Source: an uncultured Eubacteriales bacterium
Lineage (GTDB): Bacteria > Bacillota > Clostridia > Christensenellales > CAG-138
DNA length: 64,000 bases
Direction: 5' to 3'
Assembly (NCBI GenBank): GCA_902801845.1
Contig: CADCJW010000002.1
Location: 124,001 to 188,000 of the forward strand
The position numbers were made by a program, and so were the translations under genes. Within the stretch, counting starts at the first letter, position 1. Every line of letters begins with the position of its first letter. The notes below the pieces were generated by a model. It ran no database searches. It saw only the letters and a list, made by a program, of their open reading frames with translations, and was not told where the DNA came from. Of this stretch, positions 49,723 to 57,898 are shown in pieces.

Positions 49723-50685
49723 TTACGCCGCCTTCTTCTGCGCCTTCTTTTCCTGTTTGGCGCGGATCTTCCGGGTCCGCTTGTAGGTGGAGATAGCGTA
49801 GATGGTGATGCCCAGAATGGTCACCGCATAGGGCAGGGCCTCCACCAGACGGGCGGGCAGGTTGGTGCCCTTCACATAGTTGGCGAGGGCCTGGGCAAAG
49901 CCGAAGAGCAGGCTCGAGAGCATGACGCCCACGGGCTCGCCCCGGCCCATGGCCTGGGCTGCCAGGGCGATGAAGCCCCGGCCCGCGATCATGCCCTTAG
50001 AGAACATGGTCATGTAGGACATGGACATGTAGGCGCCGGCCATGCCGCAGAGGATGCCGCAGAGGATCAGGGAGGTGTACTTGATCTTGTACACGCCCAC
50101 GCCCACGGAATCGGCGGCGTGATCGTTCTCGCCCACCGCCCGGATGCGGATGCCCAGGGGGGTCTTGTAGAGCAGGATCCAGACGAGGATCACGCAGAGG
50201 AAGGCCACGTAGGTCAAAACGGACTGGTTGGTGAAGAAGATCTCGCCGATGACGGGGATCTTGGAGAGCACCGGGATGGTGACCCTGGGCAGGCTCCAGG
50301 CGCCCATGACGGTCTGGGTGTCGCCCTTGGACCCGGTCAAAAGGTACAGGAGCAGCACCGCGCCGCCCTCGCCCAGGGTGTTCACGGCGATGCCGCAGAG
50401 GATGATGTCCGTCTTGAACTTGAAGGCGAAGAAGCCGATCATAAGGGACAGCAGGATGCCCAGCACGATGGCGCCCAGAACGCCCACGAAGGTGCTGCCG
50501 CTCTTCCAGGCACAGGTCACGGCGATGAGGGCGCACAGGGACATGGTGCCTTCCAGGCCGATGTTGACCACGCCGGCCTTCTCCGTGATGGAGGCGGCCA
50601 GCGCCGCGAAGAGGATGGGCACCATGATGCGGATGATGGAAGCCGCAAAGGACGTGGTGAGAATGGAGGAAAGGATGTTAGACAT
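49723..50685 (-). CDS. ABC transporter permease, nucleoside (NupQ/YufQ-like)
   Basis: 320 residues with about nine membrane segments and the BPD_transp_2 signature (GLEGTMSLCALIAV, GENDHAADSVGVGVYKIKY). Pairs with the other permease to form the channel. Start overlaps its partner's stop by eight bases. Basic C-terminal tail (TYKRTRKIRAKQEKKAQKKAA). Confidence 0.92.
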   Translation of the reverse strand: MSNILSSILTTSFAASIIRIMVPILFAALAASITEKAGVVNIGLEGTMSLCALIAVTCAWKSGSTFVGVLGAIVLGILLSLMIGFFAFKFKTDIILCGIAVNTLGEGGAVLLLYLLTGSKGDTQTVMGAWSLPRVTIPVLSKIPVIGEIFFTNQSVLTYVAFLCVILVWILLYKTPLGIRIRAVGENDHAADSVGVGVYKIKYTSLILCGILCGMAGAYMSMSYMTMFSKGMIAGRGFIALAAQAMGRGEPVGVMLSSLLFGFAQALANYVKGTNLPARLVEALPYAVTILGITIYAISTYKRTRKIRAKQEKKAQKKAA

Positions 50686-51781
50686 GAGCTTCGCCTCCTT
50701 TCTTGGCTTGCTGGGCCGCTTTTTCGGCCAGCTCCTTTTGGGTCTCCCGGACCACCAGCTTCTGCCGGAAGCCGGAGAGGAACTGCTCCGCCGCGAAGAA
50801 GAGGAAGATGACCACGGAGATAAGGTCCATCATCTCCACGGGCACCGTGGTCCAGGTGTTCATGAGCTCGCAGCCGTACTGGAGGTAGGCCACGAAGAAG
50901 GCGGCGATGGGAATGAAGATGGGATTGTTGGCCGCCAGGATGGCCAGCGTGATGCCGTCCCAGCCGTAGCCGGTCAGAGCCGTCCAGCGGTACTGGGAGA
51001 AGTACCCCAGCTGGGTGACCACGCCGCCCATGCCGGCCAAAATGCCGCCCACCACCTGGCAGAGGATCACGATGGCGCCCACCTTGATGCCGGAATACTG
51101 GGAGAATTCTTTATTGATGCCCACCATGCGGATGGCGTAGCCCCAGCGGGTGCGGTACAGGAAGAACCAGCACAGCACCGACATGGCCACGGCGATCAGG
51201 ATGCCGTAGCTCACCTGCTCCCCGGGAAAGATCTTGGGGATGATGGCGGTGCTCTTATAGGGGAAGGTCATGGTGGCGCCCTGGGACCTGTCCGCGAAGT
51301 TCTGGGTGAGGAACTGCATGGTCACGTCCAGGATGATGTAGTTGAGCATGAGGGAGACCACCATCTCGGAGACCCCCCACTTGGTCTTGAGGAACCCGGG
51401 GATCAGCATGATGAGGCCGCCGATGAGGGCGCCGGCCAGGATGCAGACGATCTGGTGGAGCACCGTGGGCATGGGGCAGTAGATGGCCACCAGGGCCCCC
51501 GCGAAGCCGCCCGCGGAGATACAGCCCTCGCCGGCCAGGTTGAACTGGTTGGCGGAGAACATGATGCAGGTGGCCAGGCCCGTGAAGGTGATGGGGATCA
51601 TGTAGGCCAGCACCCGGCAGATCTTGCTCCAGCTGGCCGCGGGGCCGAGAAGCATGTACCGGAGGGCCACCAACGGCTCGTCGGTGCTGAGGAAGATCAG
51701 CACCAGGGCCACCAGGAAGGCCACCAGCAGGGCGGCCGCCCCCCGCACATAGCCGAACAGACGCAGACTCTTACTTTTCAT
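50678..51781 (-). CDS. ABC transporter permease, nucleoside (NupP/YufP-like)
   Basis: 367 residues with about ten membrane segments; FNLAGEGCISAGGFAGALVAI and GYGWDGITLAILAANNPIFI are typical of BMP-linked permeases. Start overlaps the ATPase stop by eleven bases, so translation is coupled. Confidence 0.92.
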   Translation of the reverse strand: MKSKSLRLFGYVRGAAALLVAFLVALVLIFLSTDEPLVALRYMLLGPAASWSKICRVLAYMIPITFTGLATCIMFSANQFNLAGEGCISAGGFAGALVAIYCPMPTVLHQIVCILAGALIGGLIMLIPGFLKTKWGVSEMVVSLMLNYIILDVTMQFLTQNFADRSQGATMTFPYKSTAIIPKIFPGEQVSYGILIAVAMSVLCWFFLYRTRWGYAIRMVGINKEFSQYSGIKVGAIVILCQVVGGILAGMGGVVTQLGYFSQYRWTALTGYGWDGITLAILAANNPIFIPIAAFFVAYLQYGCELMNTWTTVPVEMMDLISVVIFLFFAAEQFLSGFRQKLVVRETQKELAEKAAQQAKKGGEAHV

Positions 51782-53336
51782 GGACCACCCTCCTAACTTC
51801 CTCCGGGCTCTGCCGCTTGAGGCCCAGCATGTATTCGCCCATCTCCATCTCGTCCATCTTCCTGGTGTCCTCGAAGTAGGCCACGATCTCGCCGCCGTGG
51901 AAGACCACCAGGCTGTCGGAGAGCTCGATGACCTCGTTCAGGTCCGCGGAGACCAGCAGCACCGCCGCCCCCGCCCGCGAGAGCTCCACCAGCTTCTTGC
52001 GGATGAACTCCGTGGCGCCCACGTCGATGCCCCGGGTGGGCTGGTCGGCGATGATGAGCACGGGGTCGGAGGAGAACTCCCGGGCCACCACCACCTTTTG
52101 GATGTTGCCGCCGGAGAGCATCTTCACCTGCTGCTGGGGGGACTTGCAGAGGACCTGGTATTCCTCCACCAGCCGCTCGGACTCGGCGTGGATGGCCCTC
52201 ATGTTGAAGAGGGGCCCCTTGTTGAATTTCTTCTCATCGAACCGGTCGGAGATCACGTTCTCCTCGATGCTGGCGGAATCCGCGATGCCGTAGATCATCC
52301 GATCCTCGGGGATCAGGGAGATGCCCATGTCCCTAAGCTTGTCCTGATGGAGACCCAGGGTGGGCTTGCCGCCCACGGTGACGGACCCGGCGTCGGGCTT
52401 GGCGAAGTTGTAGAGGATGTCCACGAGCTCCCGCTGGCCGTTGCCCTCCACGCCGGCGATGCCCAAGATCTCGCCTTTGCGCACCGTGAAGGAGACTTTG
52501 TTCAGCATCTTGCGGTTCCAGTCGTTGGTGAATTCCAGATCCCGCACCTGGAGCACCGGCTCCGTGGGCAGGGCCTGTTCCTTTTGGACGGTGAGGATCA
52601 CGTCCCGGCCCACCATGAGGCGGGAGATCTCCTGCTCGGAGGTGTCAGCGGTGTTGTAGACGCCCATGGACCGGCCGCCGCGAAGGATGGTCATGCGGTC
52701 GGTGATCTCCTTGATCTCCTTGAGCTTATGGGAGATGAAGATGATGGTGTAGCCCTGCTCCTTCAGGTGGATGAGCTCCCGAAAGAGCTCCACGGTCTCC
52801 TGGGTGGTGAGCACGGCGGTGGGCTCGTCCAGGATGAGGATCTTGGCGCCCCGGACCAGGGCCTTCAAGATCTCCACCTTCTGTTTCATGCCCACGGGGA
52901 TGTCCATGACCTTGGCGTTGGGGTCCACCTCCAAATTAAACTTTTTGCTGTATTCCTCGGTGAGGGCGATGGCCTTTGAGAAGTCCACGAAGAGCTTGCC
53001 CTTCTTGGGCTCCATGCCCAGCACCACGTTCTCCGCCACGGTCAGGCTGGGCACCAGCATGAAGTGCTGATGGACCATGCCGATGCCATGGGCGATGGCC
53101 ACGGTGGGCGAGGTGAGGGCCACCTTTTCGCCGTTGATGAAGATCTCGCCGTGGGTGGGCTGCTCCATGCCGAAGAGCATCTTCATCAGGGTGGATTTGC
53201 CTGCCCCGTTCTCCCCCATGAGGGCGTGGATCTCACCCTTCTTGACCAGGAAGTCCACCCCCTGGTTGGCGGCGATGCCGTTGGAGTAGATCTTGTCGAT
53301 GCCCCGCATCTCAACGACATATTCGCTGTTATGCAT
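51771..53336 (-). CDS. ABC transporter ATPase, nucleoside (NupO/YufO-like), two nucleotide-binding domains
   Basis: 521 residues with two fused ATPase domains as in the sugar/nucleoside group. The first has Walker A GENGAGKST, Walker B LILDEPTAVLT and a signature region; the second has a degenerate Walker A (GVEGNGQRELVD) and LSGGNIQKVVVAREF with LIIADQPTRGIDVGA. Powers import by the two permeases. Preceded by a hairpin that may lower its transcription relative to the binding protein. Confidence 0.95.
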   Translation of the reverse strand: MHNSEYVVEMRGIDKIYSNGIAANQGVDFLVKKGEIHALMGENGAGKSTLMKMLFGMEQPTHGEIFINGEKVALTSPTVAIAHGIGMVHQHFMLVPSLTVAENVVLGMEPKKGKLFVDFSKAIALTEEYSKKFNLEVDPNAKVMDIPVGMKQKVEILKALVRGAKILILDEPTAVLTTQETVELFRELIHLKEQGYTIIFISHKLKEIKEITDRMTILRGGRSMGVYNTADTSEQEISRLMVGRDVILTVQKEQALPTEPVLQVRDLEFTNDWNRKMLNKVSFTVRKGEILGIAGVEGNGQRELVDILYNFAKPDAGSVTVGGKPTLGLHQDKLRDMGISLIPEDRMIYGIADSASIEENVISDRFDEKKFNKGPLFNMRAIHAESERLVEEYQVLCKSPQQQVKMLSGGNIQKVVVAREFSSDPVLIIADQPTRGIDVGATEFIRKKLVELSRAGAAVLLVSADLNEVIELSDSLVVFHGGEIVAYFEDTRKMDEMEMGEYMLGLKRQSPEEVRRVVHEK

Positions 53337-53381
53337 CCGCTTTCCCCTTCCTTTGCTTTTTGCTCGTCCAATAATCCAAAC

Positions 53382-53407
53382 GGGGGAGCCGTTTCGTTGG
53401 CTCCCCC
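53382..53407 (-). terminator. Attenuator-like hairpin between binding-protein and ATPase genes
   Basis: GGGGGAGCC and GGCTCCCCC form a perfect 9-bp stem around eight bases; on the complement it is followed by CGTTT. Partial termination here would make more binding protein than transporter. Confidence 0.75.
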
Positions 53408-53439
53408 TTCCCTTAGCGATACCCTAAGGACGTTTTCAA

Positions 53440-54564
53440 TTAGTTGCCGGACTTGACCTTGTTCATGAGCTCGTAGTAGTTGAAGTTGGCGTCGAAGGCG
53501 GTGTCCACCTTGACTTCGCCCTTGAGGATCTTGTCCTTCACGGCGTTGACGGCGTCCTGGATCTCCTGAGACTGCTTGGCGAAGTTGCCGGCGGTGGCGA
53601 TGCCCACGCCGTCCTCAGCGAGGCCCAGATAGGAGCAGGTGCCCCAGAAGGACTTGTCGCCCTCGATGTACTTCTTGATGACGTACTCCAGGGAGGTGCC
53701 CACGTTCTTGAGGCCGGAGGTCATGGTGATGGCCGCGTACTTGGGATCCAGGGTCTGCTCCTGATCGGAGTCGACGCCGATGAAGTACATGCCCTTCTCA
53801 TAGCAGGCTTCCACGGCGCCGGTGCCGGCATTGCCGCCCACGCCCCAGATGATGTCCGCGCCCGCTTCGATCTCGGCAGCGCCGATCTCCTTGCCCAGGG
53901 CGGAGTCGGTGTAGTTGCCGATCCAGCGCCAGTCGATCTTGATCTCAGGATCGATGGACTGGGCGCCCTCGATGTAGCCCACCAAGAAGTCGCAGATGAC
54001 GGGGGAATCCTCGCCGCCCACGAAGCCCAGGATCTTCTGCTCGTTGAGGCCCTTCAGATCGGACTTGGTCTCCAGCAGAGCCGCGTACACGCCCACCAGG
54101 TAACCCATGTCGTTCTGGTTGTACTGAATGGAGGCGATGTTGGGCAGGTACTTGTCGTCCACCTTCACCTCGGTATCATAGATGATGAAGAGCTGATCGG
54201 GGTACTTCTGAGCCACGGGGATCAGGTTGTCGGGCATCTGCCAGGTGCCGCAGACGATGATGTCGTACTTCTTGGAGGCGGCGACCTCTTCCACGTAGTT
54301 CCCCCAGGTGCTCTCATCGGTGCCCATCTCGATGGTCTTGTATTCGACCAGGCCCGCATTCTTCAGCGCGACCATGCCGCTCTCGGCGGAATCGAAGAAG
54401 GACTTGTCACCCAAGTTGCCGTTGACCAGGTTGACCACCTGAAGCTTCTTGGCGCCCTCCTCAGCCTTGGGGGCTTCGGCGGCAGGCGCTTCGGTCTTCT
54501 TGCCGCAGGCCACGATGGAAAGCACCATCACCAGGCACAGCACGATAGCAACAAACTTTTTCAT
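53440..54564 (-). CDS. BMP-family nucleoside-binding lipoprotein
   Basis: 374 residues. Lipobox LSIVA-Cys20 (MVLSIVACGKKTEAPAAEAPK) followed by an Ala/Glu/Pro linker and a BMP/Med domain (LVNGNLGDKSFFDSAESGM, GFVGGEDSPVICDFLVGYIEGA, WGVGGNAGTGAVEACYEKG). It captures nucleosides outside the membrane for the ABC importer encoded next. Own promoter at 54630-54658. Confidence 0.95.
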   Translation of the reverse strand: MKKFVAIVLCLVMVLSIVACGKKTEAPAAEAPKAEEGAKKLQVVNLVNGNLGDKSFFDSAESGMVALKNAGLVEYKTIEMGTDESTWGNYVEEVAASKKYDIIVCGTWQMPDNLIPVAQKYPDQLFIIYDTEVKVDDKYLPNIASIQYNQNDMGYLVGVYAALLETKSDLKGLNEQKILGFVGGEDSPVICDFLVGYIEGAQSIDPEIKIDWRWIGNYTDSALGKEIGAAEIEAGADIIWGVGGNAGTGAVEACYEKGMYFIGVDSDQEQTLDPKYAAITMTSGLKNVGTSLEYVIKKYIEGDKSFWGTCSYLGLAEDGVGIATAGNFAKQSQEIQDAVNAVKDKILKGEVKVDTAFDANFNYYELMNKVKSGN

Positions 54565-54629
54565 GTTCTTTCCCTTTCTTTTTTCATATTATGCAAAAAG
54601 CCGAATGGACCCTTTACATATCACAGGAT

Positions 54630-54658
54630 AGTGTATCACAGAAGCACGGCCCCGTCAA
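54630..54658 (-). promoter_or_regulatory. Promoter of the nucleoside operon
   Basis: Complement: -35 TTGACG (54653-54658), 17-bp spacer, -10 TACACT (54630-54635). It overlaps the stop codon of the upstream gene. No purine riboswitch is visible in the short leader. Confidence 0.72.
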
Positions 54659-55329
54659 CCTTCATCCTCTGTCAAACGTGCGGCGCGGCGGGCGTTTTTC
54701 CGCAGCAGGGCCAGCAGCAGCACCCCCAGCAAAGCGAGGACCGCCGCCAGCGACAGGAGCACCACGGTGGCCCCGTTGCCCCGTTTTTCCACCGACATCT
54801 GTTTGGCCGCCTCCCGGAAACCCGCGCCGAAGGCCGCTCCGTAGGAATCGTTCCGCCCGTCGGCATAGGCCCGCTCCAGACAGTCGAGGAGGGCCGTTTC
54901 GTCCGCCTCGGTCAGGGGGCTGTCCGCGCCCCGTCGGCAGGACAGATAGTAGAGCCCGTCCCCCCATTCGTCGTAGACCACCAACAGGTGGCCGCTGTCC
55001 GCGAAGAGGGCCCCGTACAGATCCTCCGTATACACGTCCAGATCCTCGGGGGACAGGTTGCCCAGCATGGCCAGGAAGGGCCGCTCCCCGGTGCGGCGGT
55101 AAAAGGCCTTCAGGCCGGAGATGAGCTCCTTTTCGTCCTGGACGCGGCCCAGCTCGTCCGCGTACCAGCTCCCGTCCCACAGGGCCTGGGCAGCCGCCTT
55201 TTTTCGCTTGCAGGTGGACACGACCAGCAGCAGGGCCACCACCAGGAGGGACGCCACCACCAGCAGCGCCACGCTCCGGCCGAAGCTGCTCCGGCGTCTC
55301 CGCCTCTTTTTACCGTTTCGCTTTGCCAT
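54655..55329 (-). CDS. Membrane protein with TPM-like extracellular domain, unknown function
   Basis: 224 residues. Very basic N-terminus (KRNGKKRRRRR), membrane helix about 18-38, extracellular domain about 45-160 (DEKELISGLKAFYRRTGERPFLAML, GHLLVVYDEWGDGLYYLSCRRG) that resembles TPM-type domains, and a second helix about 185-205. Follows the AEC transporter gene by four bases, so probably co-transcribed. Confidence 0.72.
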   Translation of the reverse strand: MAKRNGKKRRRRRSSFGRSVALLVVASLLVVALLLVVSTCKRKKAAAQALWDGSWYADELGRVQDEKELISGLKAFYRRTGERPFLAMLGNLSPEDLDVYTEDLYGALFADSGHLLVVYDEWGDGLYYLSCRRGADSPLTEADETALLDCLERAYADGRNDSYGAAFGAGFREAAKQMSVEKRGNGATVVLLSLAAVLALLGVLLLALLRKNARRAARLTEDEG

Positions 55330-55333
55330 ACGC

Positions 55334-56260
55334 TTATCTCGCTCCCATCAACAGATTCAAAATGAGGTACACCAGCGGGGTGCTCACGCAGCAGAGGACG
55401 GCGGTGAAGGCCAGACACTCCCCGGCGAGGACGCTGTTTTTATCATACTGGACGCAGAACATGAGGGGTACGCTGCCCACGGGGAACCCGGCGGCCAGCA
55501 CCACCACGATGATGAGCAGCGGATTCACCGGCAGCCAGAAGAGGAGCAGCGCCACCGCTACCGGCAGCAGCAGCATCCGAAGGCCGGAGATCTTGTACAT
55601 CATGGGGTCCCGCAGGCCCCGCTTGAAGTCCGCCTGGGCCACCACCGCCCCGGAGACCAGCATGGCCAGAGGGGTGGTCATGTCCCCGATCATCTTCAGG
55701 GGCGAGGCGATCACCTCCGGCAGCAGCAGGCCCAACGAGAAGCAGACCAGGCCCGCCAGGATGGACAGCAGCGCCGGGCTCATCAGCCGCTTCAGGGTGA
55801 CGCGGAAGCTGTCATGACGGCCGGACATGAGCACCACCCCGTAGGTCCAGAGCAGCAGGTTGAACATGGTGATCATGGTGGTGAGGAAGAACACGCCCTC
55901 CGTGCCGTAGATGCTGCCGATGAGGGGGATGCCGAAGAAGCCCGTGTTGGGGAAGGCGCTGACCAGGAGCCCCACCTCCCGATCCCGGCTGCCCTTGGGG
56001 AAGAACAGATAGGGGAGCAGGATCATCACCAGGAAGGCCGCCGCCGCCATGACCATGCAGATCAAAAAGTCCTTCAGCAGCCCCTTGTCGAAAGCCCGCT
56101 GATAGGCCATGAACAGGTAGATGGGCTGGACCACCTCCAGCAGGATCGAGGTCATCTTCTTCTGGGCCACCTGATCGATGAGGCCGATCTTGCTGCACAA
56201 AAAGCCCACGCCCATGAGGATCAGCAAGCCCAGCACCGTTTTCAAAATGGTCAGGAACAT
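55334..56260 (-). CDS. AEC-family transporter (auxin efflux carrier type)
   Basis: 308 residues with about ten membrane segments. Family blocks GFLCSKIGLIDQVAQKKMTSILLEVVQP, FPNTGFFGIPLIGSIYG and FPVGSVPLMFCVQYDKN are clear. Such carriers move malate or other organic acids; the substrate is not predictable. Start 56260 is chosen at the first residue of the family match, with a weak AGAGG site; the frame remains open upstream without family match. Confidence 0.88.
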   Translation of the reverse strand: MFLTILKTVLGLLILMGVGFLCSKIGLIDQVAQKKMTSILLEVVQPIYLFMAYQRAFDKGLLKDFLICMVMAAAAFLVMILLPYLFFPKGSRDREVGLLVSAFPNTGFFGIPLIGSIYGTEGVFFLTTMITMFNLLLWTYGVVLMSGRHDSFRVTLKRLMSPALLSILAGLVCFSLGLLLPEVIASPLKMIGDMTTPLAMLVSGAVVAQADFKRGLRDPMMYKISGLRMLLLPVAVALLLFWLPVNPLLIIVVVLAAGFPVGSVPLMFCVQYDKNSVLAGECLAFTAVLCCVSTPLVYLILNLLMGAR

Positions 56261-56414
56261 GATTTCACGCGACCTCTCTTCCCCGTTTGGGTCCAGTGTA
56301 AAGCCTTCCGTCCCTTCCGTCAACAAAACTTTGCATGAAAAACCATCTGTTTTCACAGTGGGTTCAAAATGATGCGTCATACTGGAGCCATCAACGAGAG
56401 GGACGTATGGACAG

Positions 56415-56849
56415 ATGAACGGGATGAAGGAACGCTTGCGCAAGTTTATGGAGGGCCGCTACGGGGCGGACGAGCTGAACCGGTTCTTGACCCTGTGCGG
56501 CTGGGTGCTGCTGCTGTTGGGCTTTCTGCTCTCCGGCATCCAAAACAAGGCCGCTTTGATCGTCGGCTCGGTGCTGGTGACGTTGTCCTGGGCCTTCCTC
56601 ATTTTGAGCATCTTTCGGACCCTGTCCCGGCGCACCCAGGAGCGGGCCTCGGAGAACTACAAGTACTTCGTCTGCAAGAACAAGCTCTTCGGCTGGACCC
56701 GCACCCTCAAGAGCCGCTGGCAGGATCGCAAGGTCCACCGCTACTTCAAGTGCCCCCAGTGCCACGCCACCGTCCGGGTCCCCCGGGGCAAGGGCAAGAT
56801 CCGCATCACCTGCCCCAAGTGCAAGCATCAGTTCATCAAAAAGAGCTGA
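56415..56849 (+). CDS. Two-helix membrane protein with C-terminal zinc ribbon
   Basis: 144 residues. Two membrane segments (about 27-45 and 48-66), then a basic stretch and a zinc ribbon with Cys pairs CPQC and CPKC (about 114-137) in a Lys/Arg-rich context. Similar proteins are found in many Clostridia; function unknown. Stop is directly abutted to the stop of the TfoX-like gene on the other strand. Confidence 0.8.
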   Translation: MNGMKERLRKFMEGRYGADELNRFLTLCGWVLLLLGFLLSGIQNKAALIVGSVLVTLSWAFLILSIFRTLSRRTQERASENYKYFVCKNKLFGWTRTLKSRWQDRKVHRYFKCPQCHATVRVPRGKGKIRITCPKCKHQFIKKS

Positions 56850-57143
56850 TCAAACCTCTTTAGAAACCGCCTCCAGCAGCTCCTGCAGGAGGCTTTTGTT
56901 TTCCATCTCCGTCACCAAAAGCATCTGCTTCCCGCCGGGATAGGGCAGCTCCCGGGGGGCGTCGGGCAGCAGGGCCCGGGCCGACTTGGTGGCCTTGATC
57001 AACAGCCGATCGTCGTAGATGCCGCCCACCACCTTGTTGCGGCAGTAGATAAGGTACTCCCCCATCATGGGTCGGCAGCGAAGGCCCTCCACGCCGGAGA
57101 GCTGTTCCAAAACGTACTCCAAATACTCCTTGCTGGACGCCAT
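56850..57143 (-). CDS. TfoX N-terminal domain protein
   Basis: 97 residues. Contains the TfoX_N core RCRPMMGEYLIYCRNKVVGGIYDDRLLIKAT. Stand-alone TfoX_N proteins are small cytoplasmic proteins of unclear function, related to the competence regulator TfoX/Sxy. One base separates it from the AlkD-like gene; co-transcribed. Confidence 0.87.
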   Translation of the reverse strand: MASSKEYLEYVLEQLSGVEGLRCRPMMGEYLIYCRNKVVGGIYDDRLLIKATKSARALLPDAPRELPYPGGKQMLLVTEMENKSLLQELLEAVSKEV

Positions 57144-57144
57144 G

Positions 57145-57837
57145 CTATCTGCTCCTTTTCCGAAGGCCCTTCAAATATGCCTTCTGCTCGGCCGTGATCC
57201 GGTAGCTCTCCACCGCCTTTTGGATGGCCTTGTTGTGGGTCCAGGGATCCAGATCCCCCCGCTCCAGATAGGGCACCGCAGCCTCGTACCGCTTGGCCAG
57301 GGCCGTGGCGAAGAACCAGGCCCGCATCATGTTCACGTAGTATTCTTCGGAGCGGAGGTCCGCCACCGTTTGCAAATAGGCCGGGTCAAAATCCTCGTCG
57401 AGGAAGTGCTCCATCAGCATCCCCACCCCGAAGCGGACGGGGTAGGTGTCCCCGGAGCCGATCCATCGCCGGATGGCGGGCAGCAGCTCCTGCCGGTGCT
57501 TTTTGAACACCTTGGGGGAGAGCTGATCCGAGGTGGCCCAGTTGTCGACATAGGGCAGGAACCGGTCCACCTCCCGAAGGCATCTATCGAAATCCTTCAT
57601 CTCCGAAAGGAGAAAAGCATGGAGCTGGGTCTCGTCGAAATAGGCATGGGGCAGGGCCTGCAAAAACTCGTCGATCTCGGGCCGCTTCCCCAACGCCTTC
57701 GCATAGGCCCGCAGGGCCGGGGTCCGAACGCCGATCATCCGTTCCGGCGCCACGTTGGGGATGAGCTTCCCTTGAAACTCCCGATAGCCCTCATCCCGGA
57801 GCCGAAAGAGCTCTTCTTCGATTTCCCGTACGATCAT
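57145..57837 (-). CDS. AlkD-like DNA alkylation repair protein
   Basis: 230 residues, all helical HEAT-like repeats. Blocks GVRTPALRAYAKALGK, VDNWATSDQLSPKVFKKHR and VNMMRAWFFATALAKR fit the AlkD/AlkC family, DNA glycosylases that remove bulky or cationic alkylated bases. The Trp-Asp-like pair near VDNWATSD is the probable active-site region. ATG at 57837 follows GGGAGGGG. Confidence 0.87.
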   Translation of the reverse strand: MIVREIEEELFRLRDEGYREFQGKLIPNVAPERMIGVRTPALRAYAKALGKRPEIDEFLQALPHAYFDETQLHAFLLSEMKDFDRCLREVDRFLPYVDNWATSDQLSPKVFKKHRQELLPAIRRWIGSGDTYPVRFGVGMLMEHFLDEDFDPAYLQTVADLRSEEYYVNMMRAWFFATALAKRYEAAVPYLERGDLDPWTHNKAIQKAVESYRITAEQKAYLKGLRKRSR

Positions 57838-57859
57838 GTTTCCCCTCCCGTTGAAAAAC

Positions 57860-57883
57860 GGCGCCGGGTTATCTTCCGGCGCC
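57860..57883 (-). terminator. Terminator of the NlpC/P60 gene
   Basis: GGCGCCGG and CCGGCGCC, perfect 8-bp stem around eight bases, followed on the complement by GTTTTT. Confidence 0.88.
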
Positions 57884-57898
57884 CTTTGTTTGTGTTTA

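Noticed and set aside
54565..54654. Purine riboswitch before the nucleoside operon
   Set aside because: The leader between promoter and start is under 70 bases and lacks the conserved junction sequence.
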